In this document: piece by piece, positions 11,350-22,720 of the stretch | How the letters are laid out: each line of letters starts with the position of its first letter | Numbering within the stretch: position 1 is the stretch's first letter | DNA from: Homarus americanus | Taxonomy: Eukaryota > Arthropoda > Malacostraca > Decapoda > Nephropidae | Direction: 5' to 3' | Length of the DNA stretch: 64,000 nt | NCBI RefSeq assembly: GCF_018991925.1 | Contig: NW_024755006.1 | Coordinates: 119,501-183,500, forward strand | The notes under the pieces: generated by a model | The model's database searches: none | What the model was told of the DNA's origin: nothing | What the model saw: the letters and a program-made list of their open reading frames with translations, nothing else | Position numbers and translations under genes: made by a program

Positions 11350-11555
11350 AGTGTGTGTGCATGTGTGTGTAGGCGTGAGTGGTGGTGGTGGTAGGTGGTA
11401 GGTAGCAAGAGGGGTAGTGGTGGTGGTAGGTGGTGGTGGTAGCAAGGAGGTGGTAGTGGTGGTGGTGGTACGGGTGTGGTGGGGTGGTGGTATGTGGAGG
11501 GAGGTGGGGTAGTGGGTGGTGTGTAGTGATGGTGGTGGGTGAGGTGGTGTGGAGT
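11350..11555. repeat. GGTGGTGGTAGGTGGTAG G/T-rich repeat
   Basis: About 200 bp of imperfect GGTGGT/AGTGGT units on the plus strand. Confidence 0.85.
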
Positions 11556-11713
11556 GGCAGGGAGCGGGGTGATCTACCTGCCCCTCCTCCCTCCGTTCAG
11601 TGGGGGGTCACCTGCCTCCACCCTTCATTCTCTCATCTCACATCACCCCAACCCCTCACATCCATTATTTTCCTTCTTGTAACATTGGTAGAATGATGAA
11701 TGCAGTTGTGTTG

Positions 11714-11805
11714 GTTGTAGGTTAGGTTAGGTTAGGTTTGGTTTGGTTAGGTTTGGTAGGTGTGGTTAGGAGGTTTGGTTAGGTTAGGTTAGATAGGTTT
11801 GGGTA
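11714..11805. repeat. Degenerate (TTAGG)n with TTTGG variants
   Basis: AGGTT pentamers with many AGGTTTGGTT variants. An old, decayed telomere-type block. Confidence 0.8.
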
Positions 11806-12167
11806 ACTCTTCAGAAGATCAAAGAGATTTTATCATCCTCTCTATGATAACTAAAGACTTAAATAATGTTATAATAAATTAATTACTATAATAAATATCT
11901 TTATTTTGCTTATCACTTCACCTGTCCTGTAACTATTGAACGTAGAAGGTGTTTAATAATGCAAGTGAGACTAATACCGATAATTACCTCAGGAGTAATG
12001 AAAAAGTCTTGAAGTTATTAATTGATATTAAAAGTAAATTAGAGAAACTAATATTTTCCCATGACATTTGATTTTCGTTTATGGAATTAAGTAGGGATCA
12101 TGGGAGCAGTTTAATGGCCTTGTTGATGAGGTCGTTTACAATGACTCGGTGTTTGTACTGTTGATTT

Positions 12168-12680
12168 GGTCCATCTCTCACTGTTGGTCCATCTCTCACG
12201 ATCGGTCCACCCCTCACGCCAGTCCACCCCTCAGCGGTCCACCCCTCACAGCCGGTCCACCCCTCGGTCCACCCACCCCTCACGGTCCACCCACCCCTCA
12301 TGGCCGGTCCACCCCTCACAGCCAGTCCATCCCTCGGATCCACCCACCCCTCACAGTCCACCCACCCTCACGGTCCACCCCCCTCACGGTCCACCCCTCA
12401 CGGTCCACCCACCCCCTCATGGCCGGTCCACCCCTCACGGTCCACCCACCCCTCATGGCCGGTCCACCCCTCCTGGCCAGTCCACCCCTCACGGTCCACC
12501 CACCCCTCACGGTCCACCCACCCCTCACAGCCCACCCACCCCTCACGGTCCACCCACTCCACAGTCCACCCACCCTCACGGTCCACCCCCTCTCGGCCGG
12601 TCCACCCCTCAGGTCCACCCCACCCCTCACAGTCCCCCACCCCTCACGGCCGGTCCACCCCTCACAGTCCACCACCTCAT
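12168..12680. repeat. GGTCCACCCCTCACGG minisatellite
   Basis: About 510 bp, roughly 30 copies of a 16-18 bp unit with a GGTCCACCCACCCCTCA core and inserts of CATGGCC or CAGCC. Long frames are open on both strands for this reason alone. Confidence 0.95.
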
Positions 12681-12814
12681 GCAGTGTAACATCTGAACGT
12701 ACTTCCTGCCTCAGTTATTATTTTTGTATCAGATAATCAATTCAAAACATCCTGTTCCCCCATCTGGCAGCGAGATGCTCATACGTCAGCCAGCAGAAAC
12801 TTATCCATTAATGT

Positions 12815-13030
12815 CAACAAGCACTGACGGTCGATATACTTTCCTGGGGTTCAACAAGTACTTACGGTCGATAAACTTTCAGAGGTTCAACAAGCACGGT
12901 CGACTAACTTTCCTGAGGTTCAACAAGCACTTACGGTCGATATACTTTCCTGGGGTTCAACAAGCACTTACGGTCGATATACTTTCCTGGGGTTCAACAA
13001 GTACTTACGGTCGACAAACTTTCCTGGGGT
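12815..13030. repeat. 37-bp tandem array
   Basis: Five to six copies of a 37-bp unit with cores GGTTCAACAAGCACTTACGG and TCGATATACTTTCC. One copy is internally shortened near 12895. Confidence 0.93.
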
Positions 13031-13635
13031 TATAGACCAAATTAATGCATTATCTACTTATATTCCCGATACTTTTATACTTTTACAGCAGCCAAACTAC
13101 TTTTTGTCTTGGTGTAGTGAAGTGTGTCACAACAAGCAACTGTCAGGTTAACTTGCCTTGTGTTGACCTTGTTGTTAAGACTTAAAGCTCTCTAGTTATA
13201 CTGTACAGATACACTGACTCTCCAACCCTCATGCTTTTTGCCCTCTCACTGATTCCCTCTTCTTCCCCCTCTCTCCTCTCTCCCTCAGTCCTCTCCGTCT
13301 CTCTTTTATATCCATCTCCTCTCCTGGCTCTCTCTCCCACGTCTCCCTCCCTGGCTCTCCCACGTCTCCTCTCCTCTCTCATCCCCCTCTCCTCCCCTCT
13401 ATCCCTCTCCTCCCTTTGGTTGACCTCCAGAATATTATCAAGATAGCGTCCTTTTTTTTTAGATATTTTCTTTTTTTTAATTTATTTTGATGAATTTATT
13501 AACAAAAAGTAAAAAAAACCTTAACTATATTGCGTATATATAATATTATTAATAGGTTAGGTTAGGTTAGGTTAAGAATCAGGCGTTTCAGCTGTTGATC
13601 TACAGTACATACTTCATGCACAAACAATGAGGGGG

Positions 13636-14052
13636 ACTGTCATGCACTCACCTGTCATGCATTCACCTGTCGCCGCTCACCTGTCATGCCCTCACGTGTC
13701 ATACCCTCACCTGTCATACCCTCACCTGTCATACCCTCACCTGTCATGCACTCACCTGTCATACCCTCACCTGTCATACCCTCACCTGTCATACCCTCAC
13801 CTGTCATTCCCTCACCTGTCACCCGCTCACCTGTCATACCCTCACCCTTCATACCCTCACCTGTCATACCCTCCTGTCCCTCACCTGTCATACCCTCCCC
13901 TGTCATACCCTCACCTGTCATACGCTCACCTGTCATACCCTCACCTGTCATACCCTCACCTGTCATACCCTCACCTGTCATACCCTCACCTGTCATACCC
14001 TCACCTGCCATACCCTCACCTGTCATAGCGCTCACCTGTCATACCCTCACCA
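13636..14052. repeat. CCCTCACCTGTCATA 15-bp minisatellite
   Basis: About 25-27 copies of a 15-bp unit. Because 15 is a multiple of three, frames stay open on both strands (126-169 codons); I do not call them. Read on the minus strand each unit is TATGACAGGTGAGGG, again carrying CAGGTGAGG. Confidence 0.97.
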
Positions 14053-14085
14053 CAATGACAATAAAAGAAATTCATAAACAAATCA

Positions 14086-14086
<1 letters not shown>

Positions 14087-14143
<57 letters not shown>

Positions 14144-14155
14144 CTCTCTCTCTTT
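14087..14155. repeat. (CT)n microsatellite, then pyrimidine tract
   Basis: About 65 bp of CT with two CC interruptions. C/T-rich DNA continues to about 14540. Confidence 0.93.
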
Positions 14156-14651
14156 ATTATCCTTTATTATCCTCTCCTTCACTTCCCTCCCCTAGACACC
14201 CCTCCTTCCTCTTCTTCCCTATGTCTACTCACCCCTCTTTCTCTCCCCTTCTTCATTTCCCCTCCACCCTTCTTCCCCCCCCTTCCTTTCCCCAACCACT
14301 CCTCCTTCTCCCCCCCTCCCCCACCGTGACAGGAGAGATCATCCTATTATGGGAAGGTGACTGTGTGTCCCCGGTTTCTGTTCCTTCCCCTCCCTCCCAC
14401 CCTTCCTGCTGCCTTGAGCTCTTCCCACCATTCTATTCCCTCCCTCTACCTACCTATTGCTTTCTATCCATCTATCATTTTATTCCTTCTACCCATTATT
14501 CTACTTCATCCTCTCTTTCTACGTATCGACTATCCCTATCCTACCGATGACAGGGGAGAGAGCCATCTACAGGGCCTGACGGAGGTAGGTTAGGTGTCAC
14601 GGTCCGCTACACATAAGGCCGTTGCTCTCGGATCTCTCCTGTACGGGCGAA

Positions 14652-14715
14652 CGGACTGACTGACTGACTGACTGACTGACTGACTGAAGGACGGACGGAC
14701 GGACGGACGGACGGA
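14652..14715. repeat. (GACT)n-(GGAC)n compound tetranucleotide
   Basis: About eight GACT units change into seven GGAC units. Confidence 0.94.
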
Positions 14716-15069
14716 CTACAGAATCGGTACGACGCGGGAAGGTGTAAGGGATAAGGTGTAGAGAGTTTAGGATATGCAATGAAAGTTGTAGAAATCTGTC
14801 GAGTGCTGTAGAAAGTTTTAGGGATGTGCTGTAGTGGCGTTGAGTATATACTACGAGAGAGAGAGAGAGAGAGAGTCAGTAACGGTGTGGCTGCAAGTAT
14901 TTATTGACGCCACCTCCTGTCACATCTCTCTTACACCCTATCACACCCCTCCCACAACCACCACCACACTTTTCGACTACCACATCCCTTCTCTATCCCA
15001 ACCACAGCACCTATACCAAACCACATCCCTCCTCCCACACACCACACCACACTAAACTATTATTCCACA

Positions 15070-15522
15070 CCCTTCCATCACCCTCTCTTGCTCCCCCCCC
15101 CTCCCCTCCCTCCCTTCCTTCCCCTCCCCTCCCCTCCCTTCCCTCTCTCCTCCTCCCAGTAATGCACTTCTCCATTTCTGTCTCTCTCTCGTTATCTTAT
15201 TAGAGGTCTTTCCCTTCACCCTTTCTTCTTTCTTATTTATTTCCTTATATTCCTCCTTCTACTTCCCTTTTCCCTCCTCTCCTCCTTCTCTTGTTTCTTC
15301 CTCCTCCTCCTCCTCCTCCTCTTTCTTCCTTGTCCTCCTCTTATTTCTTCCTCCCCTCTTCCTTTCCTCCTTATAGTCTTTCTCTTGTTCTTTCTCCTCT
15401 TCCATTTTTCGTCTTTCTTTTCCACAATTTCTCTATATTTCTTTCTCCTCTACTCTCACTTCTTCTCTTCCTTAGTTTCTTATTTACCCATTATCATACT
15501 TCTCTCTCCTCTACACACTTTC

Positions 15523-15566
<44 letters not shown>
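15070..15566. repeat. Long polypyrimidine tract ending in (CT)n
   Basis: About 500 bp that is nearly all C and T on the plus strand, with TTCCTCC-type imperfect repeats and a pure (CT)n at 15527-15566. Confidence 0.88.
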
Positions 15567-15568
<2 letters not shown>

Positions 15569-15633
15569 AACTTTAACACGTCACACACTCTCACTTCCTC
15601 ACAGCATTTCCTCTTGAGTAAAATACTTTTGGT

Positions 15634-15758
15634 GGAACGCGTCTGTCTGCCCGTGCGTCTGTCTGTGCGTCTGTCTGTCTGTCTGTCTGCCTGTCTGTCT
15701 GTGTTCCTTTTCTGGTTCTCTGTTTTTCCTGTCTATTTTCCTGTCTGTCTGTCTGTCT
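15634..15758. repeat. (CTGT)n tracts
   Basis: Imperfect GTCT/CTGT tetramers in two runs (about 15641-15705 and 15738-15758). Confidence 0.88.
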
Positions 15759-15899
15759 CTCTCTCTACCCTCCCCTCTTCCCTCTCCCTCTCACCCGTGT
15801 AAGAATTTCAACCTAATTTCTAAATGTGTACACGTAATAAAAGTGCACACGGTACACACGGCAGCTATTACTTCCACGAGAGACTCATCTGTACTAAGG

Positions 15900-16172
15900 C
15901 TAACAGCTATACTAATACTATATTAAGGCTCTTCGGCTTAACTAAGGCTATATTAAGGCTCTTCGGATATATAAAAGGCTATATTGAGGCTATATTACGT
16001 CTCCTCTACTATACTAAGGCTATAGTAAGGCTCCTCGGCTATACTAAGGCTATATTAAAGGCTCTCCAGCTATACTAAGGCTATAATGAGGCTATATTAA
16101 GAGCTCCTCAGCTTATACTAAAAAAGGCTATACTAAGGCTATATTAAGGCTCCTCAGCTATACTAGGCTACT
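15900..16172. repeat. CTATATTAAGGCTCCTCGGCTATACTAAGG array
   Basis: About nine imperfect copies of a unit near 30 bp with cores ACTAAGGCTATATTAAGGCT and CTCCTCGGCTAT. Length varies between copies. Confidence 0.9.
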
Positions 16173-16251
16173 CTTAAAGTTGGACAGACATAAATACAGA
16201 CAGATGGATGGATGAATAGATAGATAGATATATACAATAGATAATGGGTTG

Positions 16252-16312
16252 TGTTAGGTTAGGTTGGGTTAGGTTAGGTTAGGTTAGGTTAGGTTGGTTA
16301 GGTTGGGAGTTC
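16252..16312. repeat. Interstitial (TTAGG)n
   Basis: About eleven AGGTT units with two GGGTT variants. Confidence 0.92.
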
Positions 16313-16532
16313 TACTCTGACCTCAGCCTGGTGTGTTAAGGTAGGGTTCCTCTCGGTGTGGTGGGGGTGGGGGTGGGCTAGGGCGTTGGGTGGTTAGGTT
16401 GGTTGGGGGGTTAGGAGGCATTCTACTCCTGACCTCAGCCTGGTGTGTTAGGTGATAAAGGGCGGTTCCTCTCCAGCCGGCGGTGTATGGTGGTTAGGGT
16501 AGGTTAGGGTGGGCTAGGGCCTGGTTAGGTGG
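16307..16532. repeat. Two-copy tandem duplication of about 115 bp
   Basis: Two successive copies (from about 16307 and 16424) share TTCTACTC, TGACCTCAGCCTGGTGTGTT, GGTTCCTCTC and GGGTGGGCTAGGGC in the same order. Both begin in TTAGG-like sequence, so the duplication may derive from a telomere-associated unit. Confidence 0.85.
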
Positions 16533-16610
16533 GAGGGTACATACGCCGGGGGCCGGGGAAGGTGGTAGTGACCTTGTGACGACCATACCTGTGTTTGCTC
16601 ACCACCTGGA

Positions 16611-16611
<1 letters not shown>

Positions 16612-16648
<37 letters not shown>

Positions 16649-16690
16649 TCACCTGTGAACCAATATCCCTTTACTTACTCTCTCGTCACC

Positions 16691-16731
<41 letters not shown>
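16612..16731. repeat. (CT)n and (GA)n inverted pair
   Basis: (CT)n at 16612-16643 and (GA)n at 16693-16731, separated by about 50 bp. They are complementary and could form a stem. Confidence 0.9.
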
Positions 16732-16732
<1 letters not shown>

Positions 16733-16817
16733 AATATATTCATTCAATTCCACAGGTAAATTAAACTCGCTGTTATCACGAGTCTTTATAAAACACCAAC
16801 TACTGGGCCACGTAAAA

Positions 16818-17040
16818 AATGTGTGACGTCATCTTCTGTTTGTGATGTCAGCAAAAGCGTGACGTCAACAAATTTCTTGACGTCATCATGTGTGTGTGTG
16901 TGTGTGTGACGCCAACATGAACGTGATATCATCTCATCTGCGTCTGTGCGGCGTCAATGAAAACCATAACGTAATACTGAGTCTAATATTATCACATCTA
17001 TGACGTCACCGTGGCCGATTGACGCAAATACGACGTCACT
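16818..17040. promoter_or_regulatory. Cluster of TGACGTCA (CRE) octamers
   Basis: Within about 220 bp the CRE/ATF octamer TGACGTCA occurs four times exactly (about 16824, 16860, 16878 and 17002), with variants TGATGTCA, TGACGCCA and CGACGTCA between. Unlike the 23.9-kb array the spacers are mostly unrelated, so this is less easily explained by plain tandem copying. Regulatory function is inference. Confidence 0.35.
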
Positions 17041-17181
17041 GTTGATGATCCTCATTTGCATACGCCTCCACATAGTTGTTACAATTTGCACATTTATTTC
17101 TAAAATTACCACCAACGCTAATTGTCTACCGTAATGAACGTTAATTGTAGGGCGTCTTCACGACAACGAGTGGGTGGACGA

Positions 17182-17216
<35 letters not shown>

Positions 17217-17640
17217 CACGGACAAACAGACAAACAGGAAGAATAATAACACATAATTATCATATCACACCAAAAATTAAATAAAGAATGAATAAATTAA
17301 AGAAACAAACTATGTGTAAATATATGAATACTGTATAATGGTGAGGAAGTCTAATGTACAGAGGTAATGAAATAATGAGATAATTAAGAATATGAATAAA
17401 TAAAGGCATAGAATAATCAGATAATAATTGAATAAACTAATAGAAAAAATATCGATAAAATATAATAAATAAATAAATATGAGTGAAATAGTATGTATAA
17501 AAAACACAGATAATAATGAGATAACGAATGGATTATTAAAGAAAATACGATAATTACACAAGAAATAAATAATAAGACAAGATATATAAATAACAAATCA
17601 CATGAGAAATAACAATAACATACGAGGAATTGCAATAACA
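17040..17640. other. AT-rich interval with a short (CAGA)n
   Basis: Mostly A/T-rich unique DNA containing a (CAGA)n at about 17182-17216. The minus-strand hydrophobic frames at 17310-17836 reflect AT-rich composition and have no domain that I recognise. Confidence 0.5.
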
Positions 17641-18186
17641 GGAGACGAGGAACGGGGATGTGTGTGTGTGTGTGTGTGTGGGAACGGAAGGAAGGGAAAG
17701 GTAAATGGAAATGATGATAAATGGATGTGACATAAGGAAGGAGAGGGAGATTGTGATGATTGAGAGAGAAAGAGAGAAAACAGATGGCAGATTTGATGAG
17801 AGAGAGAGCTAGCTTTAATATACATAAGTAAGTCACACTAACCGTAGACAGTTACCGAGTGTTATTTTATCACATTAAATTGACCTCAGTCACAGCTATG
17901 CTAACTACCCGGCAGCCAGTCCTTATTCTGATTGGCTGAAGGGCGACTCGAGTTCTGGTTGGCTGGTGGTGTGTGTGGTGGCCTGGAGGTGTGACCCGAC
18001 AAACACACCCACGTCTATGTGGCGCCCTGTGGTCGTGTTGTTATTGTTGTTGTTTGCTTGCTTGCTTTTTGTTGTTGTTATTGTGTGAGTTGTAATTGTT
18101 CTTGTTGTTGTTGTGTTCTGTTAGTTGTAATTGTTCTTGTTTTATTTTCGTTATTGTTAATTTGGTTATTGTTGCCATTAATATTT

Positions 18187-18262
18187 GTATGTATGTATGT
18201 ATGTATGTATGTATGTATGTATGTATGTATGTATGTATGTATTTATGTATGTATATATTGTA
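18187..18262. repeat. (GTAT)n microsatellite
   Basis: Fourteen or so ATGT units followed by two or three imperfect ones. Confidence 0.95.
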
Positions 18263-18814
18263 TGTATGTACCCAAAGGGCTCAGGTTAAATATGTTTCAG
18301 TCGTTAATATTCCGATATCATAACGTTATCCTATTAAACGAGGTGGTTAACGCTACGATACCAGAACGTAATGACGATAAGGTAACCAAAATACTCTCAA
18401 CTAACGATAGAATTTTTCTCTTAAACTCCAAGTCATAAATACTATAATAATTCTTTTGTCTCCACCGTAAGATTAATTATTTATAGGGTGAAAAAAATAC
18501 CTTATTATTTTTTAATTTTCTCTTACGATTTTGTCAGCGTCGTTTGGAAGCTTAAAAGGTGAATTTCCACGTAATTTTGTCCAGGCCAGTAACGACCTCG
18601 CTACTAACGATCACCAACTTGTTGATTCCATTGGTTGAGTGGAGGGAGGCGTCCTCTCTCTCTCTTCTCTCTCTCTCTCTCTCTCTCTCTGGCAGGGGCT
18701 AAACAGGGTTTGATAGAGACATAGAAGGGTTTAGGCAGAGTGGCCATGGCCTAGCAAGGTCTGGCCAGGGTATAACCACACCTTGACAGGGTGTGGTCAG
18801 GGTGAAAATAAAGT

Positions 18815-18866
<52 letters not shown>
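18815..18866. repeat. (AC)n microsatellite
   Basis: A 52-bp pure AC run, preceded at 18656-18691 by (CT)n. Confidence 0.96.
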
Positions 18867-18868
<2 letters not shown>

Positions 18869-19196
18869 GAACAATCTCGAACTATTAACCATTGTAACTC
18901 CTCCCAGTACAGGGTGTCTCACAAGTAGTCGAGGCGCCAGAGAGAGAGAGGCCCCCGTGCCAGGTGTCAACAATACCACCACCACAACCTTTGTCACACC
19001 TGTATCGCCCCCGACCCTCTACCTGGTGGGGCAAGAGGGGGGGGTGGGATGGGGTGTGGTAGGGGATGAGGGAGGGAGGTGGGGGATGTCTTTCAAGTGC
19101 CTCCTCCCACCTCAAGCTATTACTTCAAGAGACAAACATACTCAGAATACAGTTTCATGTATAGTTCACCCAATTTCTACCTGACATGAATAATCA

Positions 19197-19257
19197 TATC
19201 TATCTATCTATCTATCTATCTCTATTTCATCTATCTATCTATCTATCTATCTCTATA
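19197..19257. repeat. (CTAT)n microsatellite, two blocks
   Basis: Two CTAT runs separated by CTCTATTTC. Confidence 0.93.
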
Positions 19258-19425
19258 AGACAGACAGACTCGTGCTAATAGTCGCCACAACATTCACCAA
19301 CTGGGACAGAGCGTGGATTAACCCCGATAGGTAATTACAGGTGAGAGAACATGACTTCCTCACCTTTCACCTCATAAGACTTCCTCTACCCTCTCTTTAC
19401 CTGTCTCACCTGTCTTGTTTCTGGC

Positions 19426-19462
<37 letters not shown>

Positions 19463-19565
19463 TTACCTGCCTTGTTTATGGCACCTCACTCTCATTACTT
19501 GACACACACACACACACACACACACACACCATGAGGTCAAGACACACTCATTAAGGTCAAGAAAT

Positions 19566-20050
19566 TACTTACCTTATCCTCCACCTTATCTTCCGCCTAC
19601 TCCACCTCATCCCCACCTCTTCCTCCACCTCTTCCTCTATCTCGTCCTCGCCCTCCACCTCCTCCTCCACCTCTTCCTCTATCTCGTCCTCCACCTCCAC
19701 CTCGTCCTCCACCTCCCTACTTCACCTCGTCCTCCACCTCGTCCTCCACCTCGTCCTCTATCTCGTCCTACACCTCTTCCTCCCTCGTCCTCCTCCCTAC
19801 TTCCTCGTCCTCCACCTCGTCCTCCACCTCTTCCTGTATCTCGTCCTCCACCTTCCTCTTCCTCCACCTCCTACTCCACCTCTTCCTCCACCTCGTCCTC
19901 CACTTCATCATCCAATTTCCTATCTCTTCTATCGACAATTCTTTAAATGTAATTCTTCTCCTTCTCCTCCTCTTCCTCCTTCACCTCCTCCTTCTCATCT
20001 ATCCTCCTCCTCCTCCTTCACCTCTTCTTCCCAAACTCCTCCTTCTCTTT
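19566..20050. repeat. CTCGTCCTCCAC trinucleotide-based pyrimidine repeat
   Basis: About 480 bp of TCCTCCACC/TCGTCCTCC units, imperfect and 3-bp periodic, grading into CTTCTCCTCCTC. Confidence 0.9.
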
Positions 20051-20184
20051 CCAACCAAACCAAACGTTAAACATCACTCCGACATTGTAACGTTAACCAC
20101 CTCGTTTAAAGCTCCACGGTAGTACTGTAATTAAGAGAGAAAGCGGTCATAGGTGTACTAACCTAACGTGACTTAGCAAATGTT

Positions 20185-20186
<2 letters not shown>

Positions 20187-20244
<58 letters not shown>

Positions 20245-20245
20245 C
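20187..20245. repeat. (GA)n microsatellite
   Basis: A 59-bp GA run with one GG interruption. Confidence 0.96.
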
Positions 20246-20284
20246 TATACAGAAAGTGAACTGAGACAAATAACTAAGATCGTT

Positions 20285-20440
20285 TGACTAGTGAGTCGAG
20301 ATACTGAGCTCATCCACCTTTGAGTCGAGATATTGAGCTCATCCACCCTATGAGCCGAGATACTGAGCTTATCCATCCTGAGCCGAGTGAGACAGAGTAC
20401 CTAAGCTCATCCACACCGTGAGCTGAATGCATGACTGAGC
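20285..20440. repeat. GAGTCGAGATACTGAGCTCATCCACC array (36-40 bp)
   Basis: Four to five diverging copies with shared ACTGAGCTCATCCACC; each holds a GAGCTC palindrome. Confidence 0.85.
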
Positions 20441-20534
20441 TCACCGTGATCAGACAACCGGAAAACAGAATTGAAAGTTGTATTCCAGGTACACCTGGTC
20501 TGGCCTTCTAGACCGTGACACCTGCGAACCCTGT

Positions 20535-20820
20535 TAACGGGTACTGTTGGTGGTGTTAACGTACTGTTGGTGGTGTTAACGGGGTACTGTTGGTGGTGTT
20601 AACGGGAGAGGGTACTGTTGGTGGTGTTAACGGGGTACTGTTAGTGTAGTGTTGATAGTGGTGTTAACGGGAGGTACTGTTGGTGTGTGTTAACGGGGTA
20701 CTGTTGGTGGTGTTAACGGGGTACTGTTGGTGGTGTTAACGGGGTGCAGTGGTGGTGGTTAGGTACTATTGGTGAGTACTGTTAGTGGGTACTGTTAATG
20801 GGTTCTTTGGTGGTACTGTT
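20535..20820. repeat. GGTACTGTTGGTGGTGTTAACGG array (about 24 bp)
   Basis: About eleven copies, each with GTTAAC and ACTGTTGGTGGTG, decaying at the right end. Confidence 0.93.
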
Positions 20821-20866
20821 GAAATAAAAACTGTATATGTAGTCAGAATAGTAAGCAGATACAAAG

Positions 20867-20957
20867 GGAACAACAACAACAACAACAACAACAATAATAA
20901 TAACCACATTTATTATAACACCTAACCTAACCTAACCTAACCTAACCTAACCTAACC
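20867..20957. repeat. (CAA)n-(ATA)n then (CCTAA)n
   Basis: A trinucleotide run at about 20869-20903 is followed by about seven CCTAA units at 20921-20957. Confidence 0.9.
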
Positions 20958-21035
20958 ATTACTGTGTTCACCTCCACAGCCACACGGATCAATATCATCG
21001 TGAACACTTGACAGGATTCACGACTCTCAATTCCC

Positions 21036-21392
21036 CCCAGACAGACAGACTGTAGCCCTCCTCAGACATATACACTCATTTCCTCCTAGACAGACAGACA
21101 TATGGCTAGCCCTCCTCAGACATATACACTCATTTCCTCCTAGACAGACAGACATATGGCTAGCCCTCCTCAGACATATACACTCATTTCCTCCTAGACA
21201 GACAGACATATGGCTAGCCCTCCTCAGACATATACACTCATTTCCTCCTAGACAGACAGACATAGCTGGCCCTCCTCGGACATATACACTCATTTCCTCC
21301 TAGACAGACAGACATTAGCAAGCCCTCCTCAGACATATACACTCATTTCCTCCTAGACAGACAGACATATGGCTAGCCCTCCTCAGACATAC
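21036..21392. repeat. 54-bp tandem array with CAGA and ATATGGCTAGCC
   Basis: Six to seven copies with a measured period of 54 bp (unit starts at 21088 and 21142). Cores are AGACAGACAGACATATGGCT and CATATACACTCATTTCC. Because 54 is divisible by three, an 88-codon minus-strand frame is open; it is a repeat artefact. Confidence 0.96.
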
Positions 21393-21684
21393 ACCTAGTG
21401 GACTAGAAAGACAAACTAATAGTCGCTAGTAACAGACATATGAGAGACATACACCACGTTAATCAGACAGATAGACAATGAGACAGGCATATCCTTCACA
21501 GACATACGATAGACACATGCCGTCCAAACAGACAGACAGACAGACAAATCAGACAACTTAATTCTGTTCATTTGCATCAACGTATTTACAACGCACCTGT
21601 ATGAGAGTCACGACTGAGAGCGTGACGGTGTGTCAACAAGACGACTTCCGGTGACTTGTGTTGATCCCTTTAACTGTGTCGACG

Positions 21685-21897
21685 TCTGAGGGAGGAGGAG
21701 GAGAAGGAGAGAGGAGGAGAAGGAGAAGGAGAGAGGAGGAGGGAGGGAGGAGAGAGAGAGGGAGAGGAGGAGAGGAGGAGGAAAGGGGAAGGATAAGAAG
21801 AGGAAGAGGGAAGGGAAGAGAGAGAGAGGAGTGGGCAGAGAGAGAGGGGAAGAGGGGTGGGAGGAGGGAGAGGGGAAGGGAGGAGGAGGGGAGAAGT
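21685..21897. repeat. GGAGGAGAAGGA polypurine tract
   Basis: About 210 bp of almost pure purine on the plus strand. A (CAGA)n follows at about 21940-21990. Confidence 0.9.
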
Positions 21898-21937
21898 TCC
21901 GGTCTACATATGTAAGGTTTCTCTCACTCTCACTCCT

Positions 21938-21972
<35 letters not shown>

Positions 21973-22164
21973 TAGACAGACAGACAGACACAGACACTCA
22001 CTCACTACTACCAACACTACAGCCTCGCCCAGGACACTTAACACCAGGCCCACAAGTGTGTATAAGTATGAGTATAAGTCAATAGTATAATTCCTCTACT
22101 TCAGACTTTTTTGTAGGTAAACTTGTCGTAATTGAAGTGTTTTTGGAGGTGACGTTCTCTTCCT

Positions 22165-22685
22165 TGTCTTCCCTCTTCTTCTTCTTCTCCTTCTTGTTCT
22201 TGTTCTTCTTCTTCTTCTTAGTCTTCCTCTTCTTTTCCTATCTCTACTTCCTTTTTTCTCTCTCTTCCTTATTTCTTTCTTTCTTTACCCTCTTCTGATA
22301 CCTCTTCCTCCCTTCTTCTCCTTCTTGTTCTTGTTCTTGTTCTTGTTCTTCTTCTTAGTCTTCCTCTTCTTTTCCTATCTCTCCCTTCCTTCTTTCTCTC
22401 TCTTCCTTATTTCTTTCTTTCTTTACCCTCTTCTGATACCTCTTCCTCCTTCTCCTTCTTTTGTTCTTGTTCTTGTTCTTGTTCTTCTTAGTCTTCCTCT
22501 TTTCCTATCTCTCCCTTCCTTTCTTTATTTCGTTCTTTCTTTACCCCTTCTGATACTCTTCCTCCCCTTCTTCTCCTTCTTCTTCTTGTTCTTGTTCTTG
22601 TTCTTCTTCTTAGTCTCTTCTTTTCTTATCTCTCCCTTCCTCTTCTTTCTTTCTTTTCTTTTACCCTTCTGATACCTCTTCCTCC

Positions 22686-22716
<31 letters not shown>

Positions 22717-22720
22717 ATAT
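22165..22720. repeat. Pyrimidine-rich array with a unit near 125-130 bp
   Basis: Four to five long units share, in order, a CTTGTTCTTGTTCTTCTTCT run, AGTCTTCCTCTTC, CCTATCTCTCCC, TTATTTCTTTCTTTC and CTGATACCTCTTCCTCC. This is a higher-order repeat made of simple TTC/TTG blocks, not a plain microsatellite. Confidence 0.9.

Noticed and set aside
13627..14195. Plus-strand Tyr-Pro-His-Leu-Ser and Ile-Pro-Ser-Pro-Val repeat proteins
   Set aside because: The unit is exactly 15 bp, so every frame gives a pentapeptide repeat. No signal peptide or flanking coding sequence supports a silk-like or antifreeze-like protein.
17310..17836. Minus-strand hydrophobic frames resembling membrane proteins
   Set aside because: The strand is AT-rich and the residues (Ile, Phe, Tyr, Leu) follow base composition; several frames overlap and none has a conserved motif.
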